Position numbers and translations under genes: made by a program
Part shown: positions 8,255 to 15,827 of the stretch, one piece after another
Numbering within the stretch: position 1 is the stretch's first letter
Layout of the letters: each line of letters starts with the position of its first letter
NCBI GenBank assembly: GCA_023667165.1
Contig: JAMPAO010000001.1
Coordinates: forward strand, 35,825-99,824
Length of the DNA: 64,000 nt
From: Ruminococcus sp.
GTDB taxonomy: Bacteria > Bacillota > Clostridia > Oscillospirales > Ruminococcaceae
Direction of reading: 5' to 3'
Notes under the pieces: generated by a model
Database searches by the model: none
Told to the model about the DNA's origin: nothing
What the model saw: the letters and a program-made list of their open reading frames with translations, nothing else

Positions 8255-9367
8255 TTGAAAGGATGGATAAGTATAAAAAAATACAGAATTAAAGAAATAT
8301 CAGCCGCCGCCGCTGCCGCTGCCGTAACAGCGGCGTTTATATGGGCGGGAAAAGAAACTGCGGGCGAAACAAGGGCTGCAGTAAATCTATGCCTTACGGT
8401 CATAATACCGTCGCTGTACACTTTTACCGTATTGTCAAAGCTGATCATCAGCACTAATGTGTACAAGCTGCTGAGCAAGCCGTTTTCCGCCGTAACAAGA
8501 TATGTTTTCCGTATGCCGCCCGAATTTTTCCCCGTTTTTGCAATAAGCCAGCTTGCAGGATATCCTATCGGCGCGTCGCTGATATGCCGTCTGTTTGAAC
8601 AAAGCAAAATAAGTAAAAAACAGGCTGAAGAAATGCTGTGCTTCTGCATTGCTCCGGGACCTGCATACATTATGACGGTAGCACAGGAAACTCCCGGAGC
8701 ATGGAAAGCCGTTTTTGCCGCCGCAGCAGGAGCAAATCTCATCGCTCTTGCCGCTACGGCTCCTTTCAGGAAGATACCGCCGTGCTCGGACGGAGACAAT
8801 GATAAAGTTCAGCTTGACGCGGGAATTTTCACCTCCTCCGTAAGCTCCGGAGCGGAAAGCATGACTGTGATATGCGCCATGATACTGTTTACGGCGGCGG
8901 TCATGGGAATACTTGAAAAATCCGGCATTCTTGCCGTTATCACTCTCGGGGCGGCAAAAGCGGCGGACATTCCCACGGAACAGGCGTACCCGTTTGTAAG
9001 GTCGTTTTTTGACATAAGCAATCTTACCAAAATAACCGGCAACGGATCGGAGATCATGCCGTATGCCGCTTCATTGCTGTGCTTCGGCGGTATATGCGCT
9101 CATTTGCAGATAAGCTCTATGTGCAGAGGCTTCTCTCCTGTCAAAGCGCTGGTATGCAGAATCCCCCTGTCCGTACTTGCTTTTTTTATATGCAAATATC
9201 TGACGCCGAAGTTTTACACCGTCAGCATTATCGCGGTCACTGCTTACATAAACGTGGATAAGCCTCATATGATTAGCAATAATCAACCAATTTTGTCGAT
9301 TATTTTGTTAATAATGACGATTTTAATAATTTCGCCAAAAAGTATGGTCAAAAATAAAAAAATGTGA
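8255..9367 (+). CDS. ylbJ: Sporulation integral membrane protein, YlbJ-like
   Basis: This polytopic membrane protein of the nucleoside-recognition (Gate) family is required for spore cortex formation in Bacillus. About eight hydrophobic segments are seen, with the family signatures IPSLYTFTVLSKL, GYPIGASL and CIAPGPAYI. The length (up to 370 residues) is slightly short of usual. The start is unclear: the open frame begins at a TTG (8255) without SD, while the SD GAAAGG at 8257-8262 is followed at once by an ATG (8263) in another frame. Removing one A from the seven-A run at 8275-8281 would join that ATG to the frame. It is divergent from yqfC with little room for separate promoters. Confidence 0.8.
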   Translation: MKGWISIKKYRIKEISAAAAAAAVTAAFIWAGKETAGETRAAVNLCLTVIIPSLYTFTVLSKLIISTNVYKLLSKPFSAVTRYVFRMPPEFFPVFAISQLAGYPIGASLICRLFEQSKISKKQAEEMLCFCIAPGPAYIMTVAQETPGAWKAVFAAAAGANLIALAATAPFRKIPPCSDGDNDKVQLDAGIFTSSVSSGAESMTVICAMILFTAAVMGILEKSGILAVITLGAAKAADIPTEQAYPFVRSFFDISNLTKITGNGSEIMPYAASLLCFGGICAHLQISSMCRGFSPVKALVCRIPLSVLAFFICKYLTPKFYTVSIIAVTAYINVDKPHMISNNQPILSIILLIMTILIISPKSMVKNKKM

Positions 9368-9373
9368 TATAAT
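9345..9373 (+). promoter_or_regulatory. Candidate promoter for the 9480 gene
   Basis: A TATAAT at 9368-9373 is preceded 17 bp upstream by ATGGTC-like sequence, a weak -35. It overlaps the ylbJ stop and lies 107 nt before the start of the small cysteine-rich gene. Confidence 0.45.
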
Positions 9374-9479
9374 GATAATAAAAGAACGGCAGGCAATATA
9401 AATACAGACCGCCATGCCGCGTTTATGCCTGTTAAGGTACAGGCGTGGGAAATACCATTCACAGGAAAGGAATGTTTAT

Positions 9480-9689
9480 ATGGCAAAGAAGAAATACTTC
9501 GGAAACAATATCGAGCCCCAGTGCCAGTGCTGCGCATTCGGCGTAAGAGCAAAGGACGGCGGCAAGGTTCTGTGTGAAAAGAGAGGTCTTGTAAACGGAG
9601 ACGCTTCATGCCCGAAATTTTCTTATTCACCTCTCAAAAGAATACCGGTAAAGCAGCTTCATATCCCGGGCAATTTTGACGATGAGTAA
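9480..9689 (+). CDS. Small cysteine-rich conserved protein
   Basis: The 69-residue cytoplasmic protein has six cysteines: CQCC near residue 15, then single cysteines in KVLCEKRG and DASCPKF. The spacing suggests a small metal- or cluster-binding knot. The start at 9480 has AGGAAAGGA 7 nt upstream. The sequence looks like the small clostridial proteins annotated as hypothetical; no function can be assigned. It has its own candidate promoter and a strong terminator at 9767, so it is probably monocistronic. Confidence 0.7.
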   Translation: MAKKKYFGNNIEPQCQCCAFGVRAKDGGKVLCEKRGLVNGDASCPKFSYSPLKRIPVKQLHIPGNFDDE

Positions 9690-9766
9690 ACAACGTTTTC
9701 AAGTACATATGAACACGCAGCAAATTTCATTTCCGATATTACAAAGCATAATTCTATAAATCGTCA

Positions 9767-9805
9767 AGTTTCCCCCGAGCTTACAGCGCGGGGGAAACTT
9801 TTTTT
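9767..9805 (+). terminator. Intrinsic terminator
   Basis: AGTTTCCCCCG pairs with CGGGGGAAACT, followed by TTTTTTT. It lies between the 9480 gene and the converging DUF4173 gene. Confidence 0.85.
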
Positions 9806-9806
9806 G

Positions 9807-11363
9807 TTATTCCTCGGCCTCAAGACGGGCAAGAATATCAAACAGAGCGGCAGTACGGAGATCGCCGCCATACGTTTTGCCCATATCGTTTATTATTCTC
9901 TGAGCCTTGATTTTATCGCTTTCAAGTCCGCTGTCTTCAAGCCGCTTTATCTGAGGAACCGCTCCGCTTGAAAGCTCCGCAAGCATTGAAAAACCCGGAT
10001 TTTCCAGTGTTCCGTTTAGGTATCTGTCAATGTTGTACCCTGCGATGACGCCGTCGACGTTGAAAAAGCTGAGAATGGCAAACATTATCGTAAAAGCCGT
10101 AACGGTAAGCCTTGCCGTGTTGATCCTTTTCTTTATCTGGCATAGGAATATCCCCACGAAAACAACCGCCAGCAAAAGCATGAACCATGTGGTATATACC
10201 CGCAGCGGCGTTAGTCCGTACACATTTATGTACATGACCATTTTGCTTACTGCCGTCGATATCAGCAGCAGGGTGAAAACCGACAGCACTCCCGTGATAA
10301 TACGGATAGATATATGCCTTTCACCGTCATCCCTGTATTTGCAGAAAAGATTTACGGCGATTATAATGGCAAGATTTATCACAGATACCATGCACAGTTC
10401 AAAAAATCCCTGCCTTGCGTAACGTGAATAGCTGTCTATATCATCAGGCAGTCTGGAGATAAAGGAAGAAAGAAAGTAGCTCGTCTGCGAGAAAAAGAAG
10501 ATCACATAAAGGCAGCATACGGGCAGCGCGGAAAAAACTCCCGCCAATGCGGGAAGAAATCCGGCGGACCGAATGGCTTCCATGTACCTTTTATCGTCCG
10601 AGCCTTCACAATTGCCGTCACAGGACGCTCTGAAAAGACCGAAAATGTATGCAGCAGCGGGCAGGCTTATAAGAAGCTGAAAAACGAATACAAATATCTT
10701 GGATACAGCGTCCGAAAAAATAGACTCTATTATCTTCTCAAATCCGTCGTCCGCGTTCATAAGCAGAAATCCCACAACGATAGTGGAGGGAAGAGCTATT
10801 GCCAGACCGAGAAGAGCGTTCTTGATATTCCTGCCGGCTTTGTTTTCCGCTCCCGCATTCTTAATGGCTGCAAAGCAGGCGCCGTAATTTGAAAACGGCA
10901 GTGTAAACGCGGCACGGAGAATATCTATAGGAAATAAAGTCCTTATTCTTTCATATTTACCGTCTGTTTTTGCAAGATTGTCATATAAGATCACCAATAC
11001 GACAAAAACGGCGTCAAGGAACTGTATAAGCAAATTGGAGCTTATGAATACGTTGAGAGAAAAGACGGCGCAAAGCGCTGTACGTATTCCTCTTTGCAGA
11101 GTAGGCTTTTCTTTCCGGGCGGAGAACACCGTCTTATACGCTGTAAGTCCCAGCAGAAAAACACAAGCTCCGAGCCCCATACGGCCGTAGACCGAAAGAG
11201 GCGCAAGGATCAGCTTAATAAAACCGAAACCCAGAATTACCGCTGCAAATGCCAGCACCGTTTCACGGCGGGTAAAATCGTATTTTTTTATCGCTTCCGG
11301 ATAATAGACCGGTATCTGAACGTTTGCTGACTGTTCGTTTGCGTTTATGTTATTGTTTTCCAT
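9807..11363 (-). CDS. DUF4173 membrane protein
   Basis: This 518-residue protein has at least ten hydrophobic segments and the DUF4173 signature YARQGFFELCMVSVINL near residue 310, a region conserved throughout this family of unknown function. The start has AAGGAGGGTC upstream. It is the third gene of an operon with an XRE-type regulator (11379) and a DUF2975 protein (11610), a trio that recurs in Firmicutes and looks like a self-regulated membrane module. The C-terminal 70 residues are charged and probably cytoplasmic. No enzymatic motif is visible. Confidence 0.85.
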   Translation of the reverse strand: MENNNINANEQSANVQIPVYYPEAIKKYDFTRRETVLAFAAVILGFGFIKLILAPLSVYGRMGLGACVFLLGLTAYKTVFSARKEKPTLQRGIRTALCAVFSLNVFISSNLLIQFLDAVFVVLVILYDNLAKTDGKYERIRTLFPIDILRAAFTLPFSNYGACFAAIKNAGAENKAGRNIKNALLGLAIALPSTIVVGFLLMNADDGFEKIIESIFSDAVSKIFVFVFQLLISLPAAAYIFGLFRASCDGNCEGSDDKRYMEAIRSAGFLPALAGVFSALPVCCLYVIFFFSQTSYFLSSFISRLPDDIDSYSRYARQGFFELCMVSVINLAIIIAVNLFCKYRDDGERHISIRIITGVLSVFTLLLISTAVSKMVMYINVYGLTPLRVYTTWFMLLLAVVFVGIFLCQIKKRINTARLTVTAFTIMFAILSFFNVDGVIAGYNIDRYLNGTLENPGFSMLAELSSGAVPQIKRLEDSGLESDKIKAQRIINDMGKTYGGDLRTAALFDILARLEAEE

Positions 11364-11378
11364 AAAGACCCTCCTTAT

Positions 11379-11594
11379 TTACTGCTTATCATCGGGGGAG
11401 TATTCAAGTATGTCCCCCGGCTGGCACTTCAGAGCTTCGCATATTTTTTCCAGGGTGGAAAACCGTACCGCCTTCGCCTTGCCGTTTTTTAATATTGAGA
11501 GATTTGCCTGAGTTATACCGATCTTTTCCGCAAGCTCTCCAAGACCTATTTTCTTTTTTGCCATTTCCACATCAAGATTAACTATGATTCCCAA
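11379..11594 (-). CDS. XRE-family transcriptional regulator (YozG-like)
   Basis: The 71-residue single-domain DNA-binding protein consists almost entirely of a helix-turn-helix: GELAEKIGITQANLSILKNG is the two-helix core, and FSTLEKICEALKCQPGDILEY is the family's typical ending. The start is TTG at 11594, supported by GGGAGG 9 nt upstream and by family members starting with the same IIVNLDV segment. It lies 15 nt after the DUF2975 gene and 15 nt before the DUF4173 gene. In related loci such a regulator is thought to control its own operon. Confidence 0.9.
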   Translation of the reverse strand: MGIIVNLDVEMAKKKIGLGELAEKIGITQANLSILKNGKAKAVRFSTLEKICEALKCQPGDILEYSPDDKQ

Positions 11595-11609
11595 AGCGAA
11601 TAACCTCCC

Positions 11610-12056
11610 TTATATTGTATAGTCGTTTTCTTCTCTGATCCTTATTGCTTCGGTAAAGCAATTCTTGATCACCCTAAGTATAAGACCAATGAACGCCGCA
11701 GCAAAGGTTATCACAAATACCAGTATGCGCAGGCGTGCGAAAAACAGGGTAATTACCGCTATCGCAAAGCAGCAGTAGGACAGTATTTTGAGAAAACGGA
11801 CGTTTTCCTCCACAAACACTTTTCCCTTTCCTATATTGTCCACAAGCCTGTTCAGGACGAACAGTATGACAAAACCAACGGCGGCGCAGACGTAAAAGGT
11901 AACAAGCAGCGGTACGGTAACATTATCCTTCTGAAACGACACCTCCTCGTATCGTTCAGCCGCGTAGGGCATTATAAACAATGCCGCTGTGCAAAGAACG
12001 AAAGCGATCTTGATAAGTATCGACGTCAGCTTTATGGAACGGTTTTCCTTTGTCAT
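11610..12056 (-). CDS. DUF2975 membrane protein
   Basis: This 148-residue protein has four predicted membrane helices and the DUF2975 layout (helix, extracytoplasmic loop, helix, VFVEENVRFLKILSYC linker, two helices). The ATG at 12056 has AAAGGAG 8 nt upstream; an earlier ATG at 12074 has none. It is the first gene of the DUF2975/XRE/DUF4173 operon, transcribed from the strong promoter at 12091-12119. Function is unknown. Confidence 0.88.
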   Translation of the reverse strand: MTKENRSIKLTSILIKIAFVLCTAALFIMPYAAERYEEVSFQKDNVTVPLLVTFYVCAAVGFVILFVLNRLVDNIGKGKVFVEENVRFLKILSYCCFAIAVITLFFARLRILVFVITFAAAFIGLILRVIKNCFTEAIRIREENDYTI

Positions 12057-12090
12057 ATGTATGACTCCTTTCATATTTTACGTTATAGAT

Positions 12091-12119
12091 ATGATATCAC
12101 ACTTTTAAGCGTTTGTCAA
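12091..12119 (-). promoter_or_regulatory. Sigma-A promoter of the DUF2975 operon
   Basis: Minus-strand TTGACA (12119-12114) and TATCAT (12096-12091) are 17 bp apart, 35 nt upstream of the first start codon. Confidence 0.8.
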
Positions 12120-12266
12120 TACCTTTTTATCGAAAAACAATAATTATTTTTTGATACACGTCTGATATCGGTTACAAGCCGAAAGCTCAGCTTTCAACAG
12201 GCAGAAGGCGTGCTGCGCAGGTCGCATTTTTGCGATTTTTTCCGGCAGAAATCAGCATAAAAAGAA

Positions 12267-12296
12267 GATCCCCCGATTTTTACGGGAGATCCCATT
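12267..12296 (-). terminator. Terminator of the MBL-fold gene
   Basis: On the minus strand GATCTCCCG pairs with CGGGGGATC (one mismatch) and is followed by TTCTTTTT. It lies 30 nt after the stop of the metallo-hydrolase gene. Confidence 0.65.
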
Positions 12297-12325
12297 GATG
12301 AAAAACGCATTGTACCGATTTGTCG

Positions 12326-13108
12326 TCAGAACGAAACAAATCCTTTTTGTGCAAGAACGGGCGCAACGGACAGAAGATAATCCTTGTTCCTTTGATAGCC
12401 TCTTTCGGCAATTGCGCATTCGACGGTATATTCCGCTGTTTCCGGAGTGTTGTTTTCCTGTGAGAGATGACCGAGTATCAGTCTTGTGGTACCGCTTTCC
12501 ACAAGCTCCGTCGCCAGCTCCGCGCAGTCGGCGTTGGAAAGATGGCCTATCTCGGAGCGTATGCGCTTTTTAAGTTCTGCGGGATACGGTCCGTTCCTAA
12601 GCATTTTTTCATCATAATTAGCCTCCAGCAGCACGGCTTCACTGCCCATGAGAGCTTTTTTTACCTCCATGCCCGCATATCCCAGATCGGTGCATATGCA
12701 GCAGCTTTTTCCGTCGGAAAAGGATACTTTATATCCGCAGGGACTTACTGCGTCATGAGAGGTATCAAAGGAGGAAACTGTCATATCGCATATCCGAACC
12801 GTTTCCCGCATATCGTATGCCTCGGAACCTACAGTTCCTTTATCATAAAGCAGATCAAGGGTCGGCGGCTGAGAATAAACGGGTACTCCCGTCCGTCCGG
12901 TAAATAGCTTCAGACCCTTTATATGATCGGAATGCTCATGGGTTATAAACACCGCTTTTACGGATGACAATGACAGTCCGTTCATTTCAAACGCTTTTTT
13001 TATTCTTGTAAAGGACGCTCCGCAGTCGATCAGTATTCCGCATTCTCCGCTGCTTATATATGTACAGTTTCCGCTGCTCGATGAAAATAAAGGGTATATC
13101 CTCGGCAT
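12326..13108 (-). CDS. MBL-fold metallo-hydrolase, WalJ/YycJ-like
   Basis: The 260-residue metallo-beta-lactamase-fold hydrolase has the metal-binding motif THEHSDH at about residues 55-61, then later ligands in DTSHDA, CTDLGY and LGHLSQ. The opening YPLFSSSSGNCTYI is typical of the WalJ/YycJ group, linked in Bacillus to the WalRK cell-wall system and to DNA repair. The ATG at 13108 is preferred: GGAG lies 7 nt upstream, and the open frame before it is arginine-rich noise. Expression is from the promoter at 13218-13246; no walRK genes are nearby, so the family name is by sequence only. Confidence 0.85.
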   Translation of the reverse strand: MPRIYPLFSSSSGNCTYISSGECGILIDCGASFTRIKKAFEMNGLSLSSVKAVFITHEHSDHIKGLKLFTGRTGVPVYSQPPTLDLLYDKGTVGSEAYDMRETVRICDMTVSSFDTSHDAVSPCGYKVSFSDGKSCCICTDLGYAGMEVKKALMGSEAVLLEANYDEKMLRNGPYPAELKKRIRSEIGHLSNADCAELATELVESGTTRLILGHLSQENNTPETAEYTVECAIAERGYQRNKDYLLSVAPVLAQKGFVSF

Positions 13109-13217
13109 ATTGCTGCTCCGTTCCCGCCGCCGGACGCGGCGTAAAATAGACCCTGACCGCACTGTAAATACGCACGTCCGCACACATCTCCCATACGGAC
13201 AGGGTCTTACAGATATA

Positions 13218-13246
13218 ATTATACTTTTTTATCGAAAAAAAGTCAA
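13218..13246 (-). promoter_or_regulatory. Sigma-A promoter of the MBL-fold gene
   Basis: Minus-strand TTGACT (13246-13241) and TATAAT (13223-13218) are 17 bp apart. Its -35 box is two bases from the -35 box of the opposite promoter. Confidence 0.8.
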
Positions 13247-13248
13247 GC

Positions 13249-13277
13249 TTGACAAATCAAATTAATACTGTTATAAT
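13249..13277 (+). promoter_or_regulatory. Sigma-A promoter of the MFS gene
   Basis: TTGACA (13249-13254) and TATAAT (13272-13277) are 17 bp apart. The two divergent -35 boxes form the near-palindrome AGTCAAGCTTGACA. Confidence 0.85.
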
Positions 13278-13294
13278 ATGTGTATAGACATTTT

Positions 13295-13313
13295 ATACAA
13301 TTAAATGTTGTAT
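13295..13313. promoter_or_regulatory. Candidate operator downstream of the MFS promoter
   Basis: ATACAA, seven bases, then TTGTAT is a perfect dyad just after the expected transcription start, where a repressor would block the MFS gene. No regulator gene is adjacent. Confidence 0.35.
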
Positions 13314-13407
13314 CATTCGTCAAAATGTAAAATTAAACGAAAAAATGAAAAATTTTCTTTCGCCGGATTGTTTATATAAGCAGGAACGGGAAAAAGGAGA
13401 GGCTTTT

Positions 13408-14448
13408 ATGAAAAGAACTGTTGCGGGAATATATTCGGCGGCGCACTTTTTCGTTGACCTTTCCTGTGCGGTCGTTATGCTTAAATTCGCCTATAACGGC
13501 GATCCGTCAGTCATACTTGTATACAATTTCTGCGCTTTCGCTCTGCAAATGCCGTTCGGGATCGTCCTCGACCGCTTCGGAGGCGCACGGTCTGCTGCGG
13601 CTGCGGGCTGCGGACTTATAGCCTTATCCTGCTTTTTCTGTATGCTCCCATTTTTCCGTACGGGCATGACCGCCGCTGTTATATCGGGCATAGGAAACGC
13701 CCTTTTTCATACGGGCGGCGGAATATATATGCTCAATGAATTCGAGGGAGCGTCAGCTCTCGGCGTATTTGTTTCTCCCGGCGCAATAGGACTTTATATG
13801 GGAATATGTTTAAGCGCCGAAGAAAGCGGTACCGCCGCAGTTCTGCCGATATTGTCAATGGCGGTTTTTGCCGCGGCGCTGTCCGCCGTACCGCATATCT
13901 TCAAGGAAAACATTCCCGACAGATACGGCAAAGATCCCTTTTCGGCTCCCCTGCCGCTTAACGATAAGGCGGCAGCGGCAATGCTTTTTGCCGTGGTAGT
14001 TATACGCAGCTTCGGCGGATTCGCGGTTTCGTTTTCATGGAAAACGGCGGGCGCCGCTTCACTTGCGGCTGTTATCGTTACAGCCTCCGGAAAGGCGGCG
14101 GGAGGCTTTTTATCGGATAAATACGGAATGAAGCGAACGGCGGCTGCGACAATGCTTTTATCGGCGGTACTGTATATTTTTTCGGACAATATTGCGGCGG
14201 GACTGGCGGCTGTTTTGCTGTTTAATATGTCAATGCCGATAACGCTGAAGGGAGCCGCAGATATTTTCGGCGATGCAAAGGGTTTTTCTTTCGGACTGCT
14301 GACCTTTGCACTGTTTTTGGGATATATCCCCTCCTACGCGGGTAACACAGGTGCAAGCCACGGCGCAATGTCGGCTCTGTGCGTTATTTCCGCAGTGCTG
14401 CTCACTGCGTGCTTTAAGCTATGCCGAAAGGAAGACGTTTTATCATGA
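13408..14448 (+). CDS. MFS-family transporter
   Basis: The 346-residue integral membrane protein has about eleven to twelve hydrophobic helices in two halves. The loop LDRFGGARS after helix 2 and SDKYGMKR in the second half match the D-R/K-x-G loop motif of major facilitator transporters. The ATG at 13408 has AGGAG 8 nt upstream; the earlier ATG at 13345 is not preceded by an SD. The stop overlaps the start of the next gene (ATGA). Substrate is unknown. Confidence 0.8.
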   Translation: MKRTVAGIYSAAHFFVDLSCAVVMLKFAYNGDPSVILVYNFCAFALQMPFGIVLDRFGGARSAAAAGCGLIALSCFFCMLPFFRTGMTAAVISGIGNALFHTGGGIYMLNEFEGASALGVFVSPGAIGLYMGICLSAEESGTAAVLPILSMAVFAAALSAVPHIFKENIPDRYGKDPFSAPLPLNDKAAAAMLFAVVVIRSFGGFAVSFSWKTAGAASLAAVIVTASGKAAGGFLSDKYGMKRTAAATMLLSAVLYIFSDNIAAGLAAVLLFNMSMPITLKGAADIFGDAKGFSFGLLTFALFLGYIPSYAGNTGASHGAMSALCVISAVLLTACFKLCRKEDVLS

Positions 14449-14801
14449 CTGACTGCGATACGCTTCAAACAATGGCGTTTTCTCTGACGCTTACCGTTAT
14501 TTTCGAGCTTGTTTTTTCTTTCGCTTACGGAATACGGGGCGGCAGGAACATTGCCGTGATCATTCTTGTAAATACTCTTACAAATCCCGCTGTAAACTGC
14601 ATATATATTTATACGGCGTACTTTGCCGCAGTCGGGAAAGCGGCGCTGTTTTTGACAGCCGCCGCTCTGGAGATATCCGCCGTGTGCGCCGAATGGCTTA
14701 TCTACAAAAGCTGCACGGACATAAAAAAGCCGTTCAGACTGTCGTTGTATGCAAACTGCTTTTCCTTTTCCCTGGGACTTGCCGCAAACATCATAAAATA
14801 A
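14445..14801 (+). CDS. Small integral membrane protein coupled to the MFS gene
   Basis: This 118-residue protein has four hydrophobic segments and few charged residues. Its ATG at 14445 overlaps the MFS stop (ATGA), with GGAAG about 10 nt upstream, indicating translational coupling. I do not recognise the family. Co-expression with a transporter suggests an accessory membrane subunit, but this is inference only. Confidence 0.7.
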   Translation: MTDCDTLQTMAFSLTLTVIFELVFSFAYGIRGGRNIAVIILVNTLTNPAVNCIYIYTAYFAAVGKAALFLTAAALEISAVCAEWLIYKSCTDIKKPFRLSLYANCFSFSLGLAANIIK

Positions 14802-14804
14802 AAA

Positions 14805-14848
14805 GGCAGCGCCGCGCATACGCACGAAAAGCTTTGTGCGGTATTGCC
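14805..14848 (-). repeat. Short dispersed hairpin repeat (copy 1)
   Basis: The minus strand reads GGCAATACCGCACAAA followed by a CGCAC/GTGCG hairpin and a GC-rich end. A near-identical 16-mer occurs at 57302-57317 and a 10-base core at 36409-36418, all intergenic. Confidence 0.4.
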
Positions 14849-14868
14849 CGAATTCGGAGGAATAATTT

Positions 14869-15732
14869 ATGAAAAAGCTTTTAATGCCGCTGATATCAGC
14901 CGTTCTATGCATTTCGGTCATATCGTTCGCGGGTACGCAGGTATGGGCGGACGTACTGCCCGTACCAATCGGAGACGTTTTTTTCGACAGCTTTGAGGAC
15001 GAATGCGATTATATTGAAGTAAGAAGTTACACTATCACCGATGACTGTATCGTTTATAACGATCCGCGCAGCAAAGATCCGATCTGCCAACTGAACAAGG
15101 GCGCCGTGATTCTTTCGGATTATTCCTATACCGACGGCGGCGGTACGGTTTGGCAGAACATTATGCCGGACGGGGACGCGTCGGAGAACGGCTGGTTCAA
15201 AAGCGAATTTGCCGAGGTTATATACGACCGTTTTTCCTTTGAGGACGATCACAGGGAGGAGTTTTCCGAATATGCGGGCGAGCTGGACGATTACGTTCCA
15301 AAGGATACGGTGTACATTTGGCAGTATCCCGGCTCGGGTAAGATAATCGACAAATATCCCGCCGAAAGCTGGTTTACCGATCCCGATTATTTTCTTACCG
15401 TCCATGACGCCGCTTTGTATTCATATACGGATACGGACGGCGATAAATGGATATATATGAGTTACGGCATATGGGGCTGGGTATATCTGCCAGATCCGGA
15501 ATCAAGTGTGGCTGTCATACTTGCCAAAACCGCTGCGGAAAATACTTCGGCGTCCGACGCCGCAAATTTTAAGGAGGAATCTGCTATGAATGAAGAAAAC
15601 AAGGTTTTACGGGAAAATGAAACGGATTTTCCGAACACGGGATATAAAATCCCCATCGCAATGTCGATCATTACGGGCGTTATTTCCGGAATACTTATAT
15701 TCATTATCCGAAAAAAGAGAAAAGAAATATAA
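14869..15732 (+). CDS. Secreted, C-terminally anchored protein with FPNTG-type tail
   Basis: The 287-residue protein begins with a signal peptide (KKLLMPLISAVLCISVISFAG, cleavage probably near ADV at about 28), followed by an acidic extracellular region with two repeated Tyr/Trp-rich segments resembling SH3-like modules (VRSYTITDDCIVYNDP ... WQNIMPDG and VHDAALYSYTDTDGDKWIYM). The end has FPNTG at 254-258, a hydrophobic helix and RKKRKE, the layout of a sortase sorting signal with Phe in place of Leu. No sortase is in the window, so simple membrane anchoring is the alternative. SD GGAGG precedes the ATG. Confidence 0.75.
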   Translation: MKKLLMPLISAVLCISVISFAGTQVWADVLPVPIGDVFFDSFEDECDYIEVRSYTITDDCIVYNDPRSKDPICQLNKGAVILSDYSYTDGGGTVWQNIMPDGDASENGWFKSEFAEVIYDRFSFEDDHREEFSEYAGELDDYVPKDTVYIWQYPGSGKIIDKYPAESWFTDPDYFLTVHDAALYSYTDTDGDKWIYMSYGIWGWVYLPDPESSVAVILAKTAAENTSASDAANFKEESAMNEENKVLRENETDFPNTGYKIPIAMSIITGVISGILIFIIRKKRKEI

Positions 15733-15759
15733 ACAATTTATAAATATTTCATTTACCCC

Positions 15760-15788
15760 TTGAAAAAAATTACAAAATGATGTATAAT
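15760..15788 (+). promoter_or_regulatory. Sigma-A promoter of the diguanylate cyclase gene
   Basis: TTGAAA (15760-15765) and TATAAT (15783-15788) are 17 bp apart, 40 nt before the start codon. Confidence 0.75.
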
Positions 15789-15827
15789 TACAATATATAT
15801 CTTTGCTTTTTTGTGCAAGGGGGCTTT

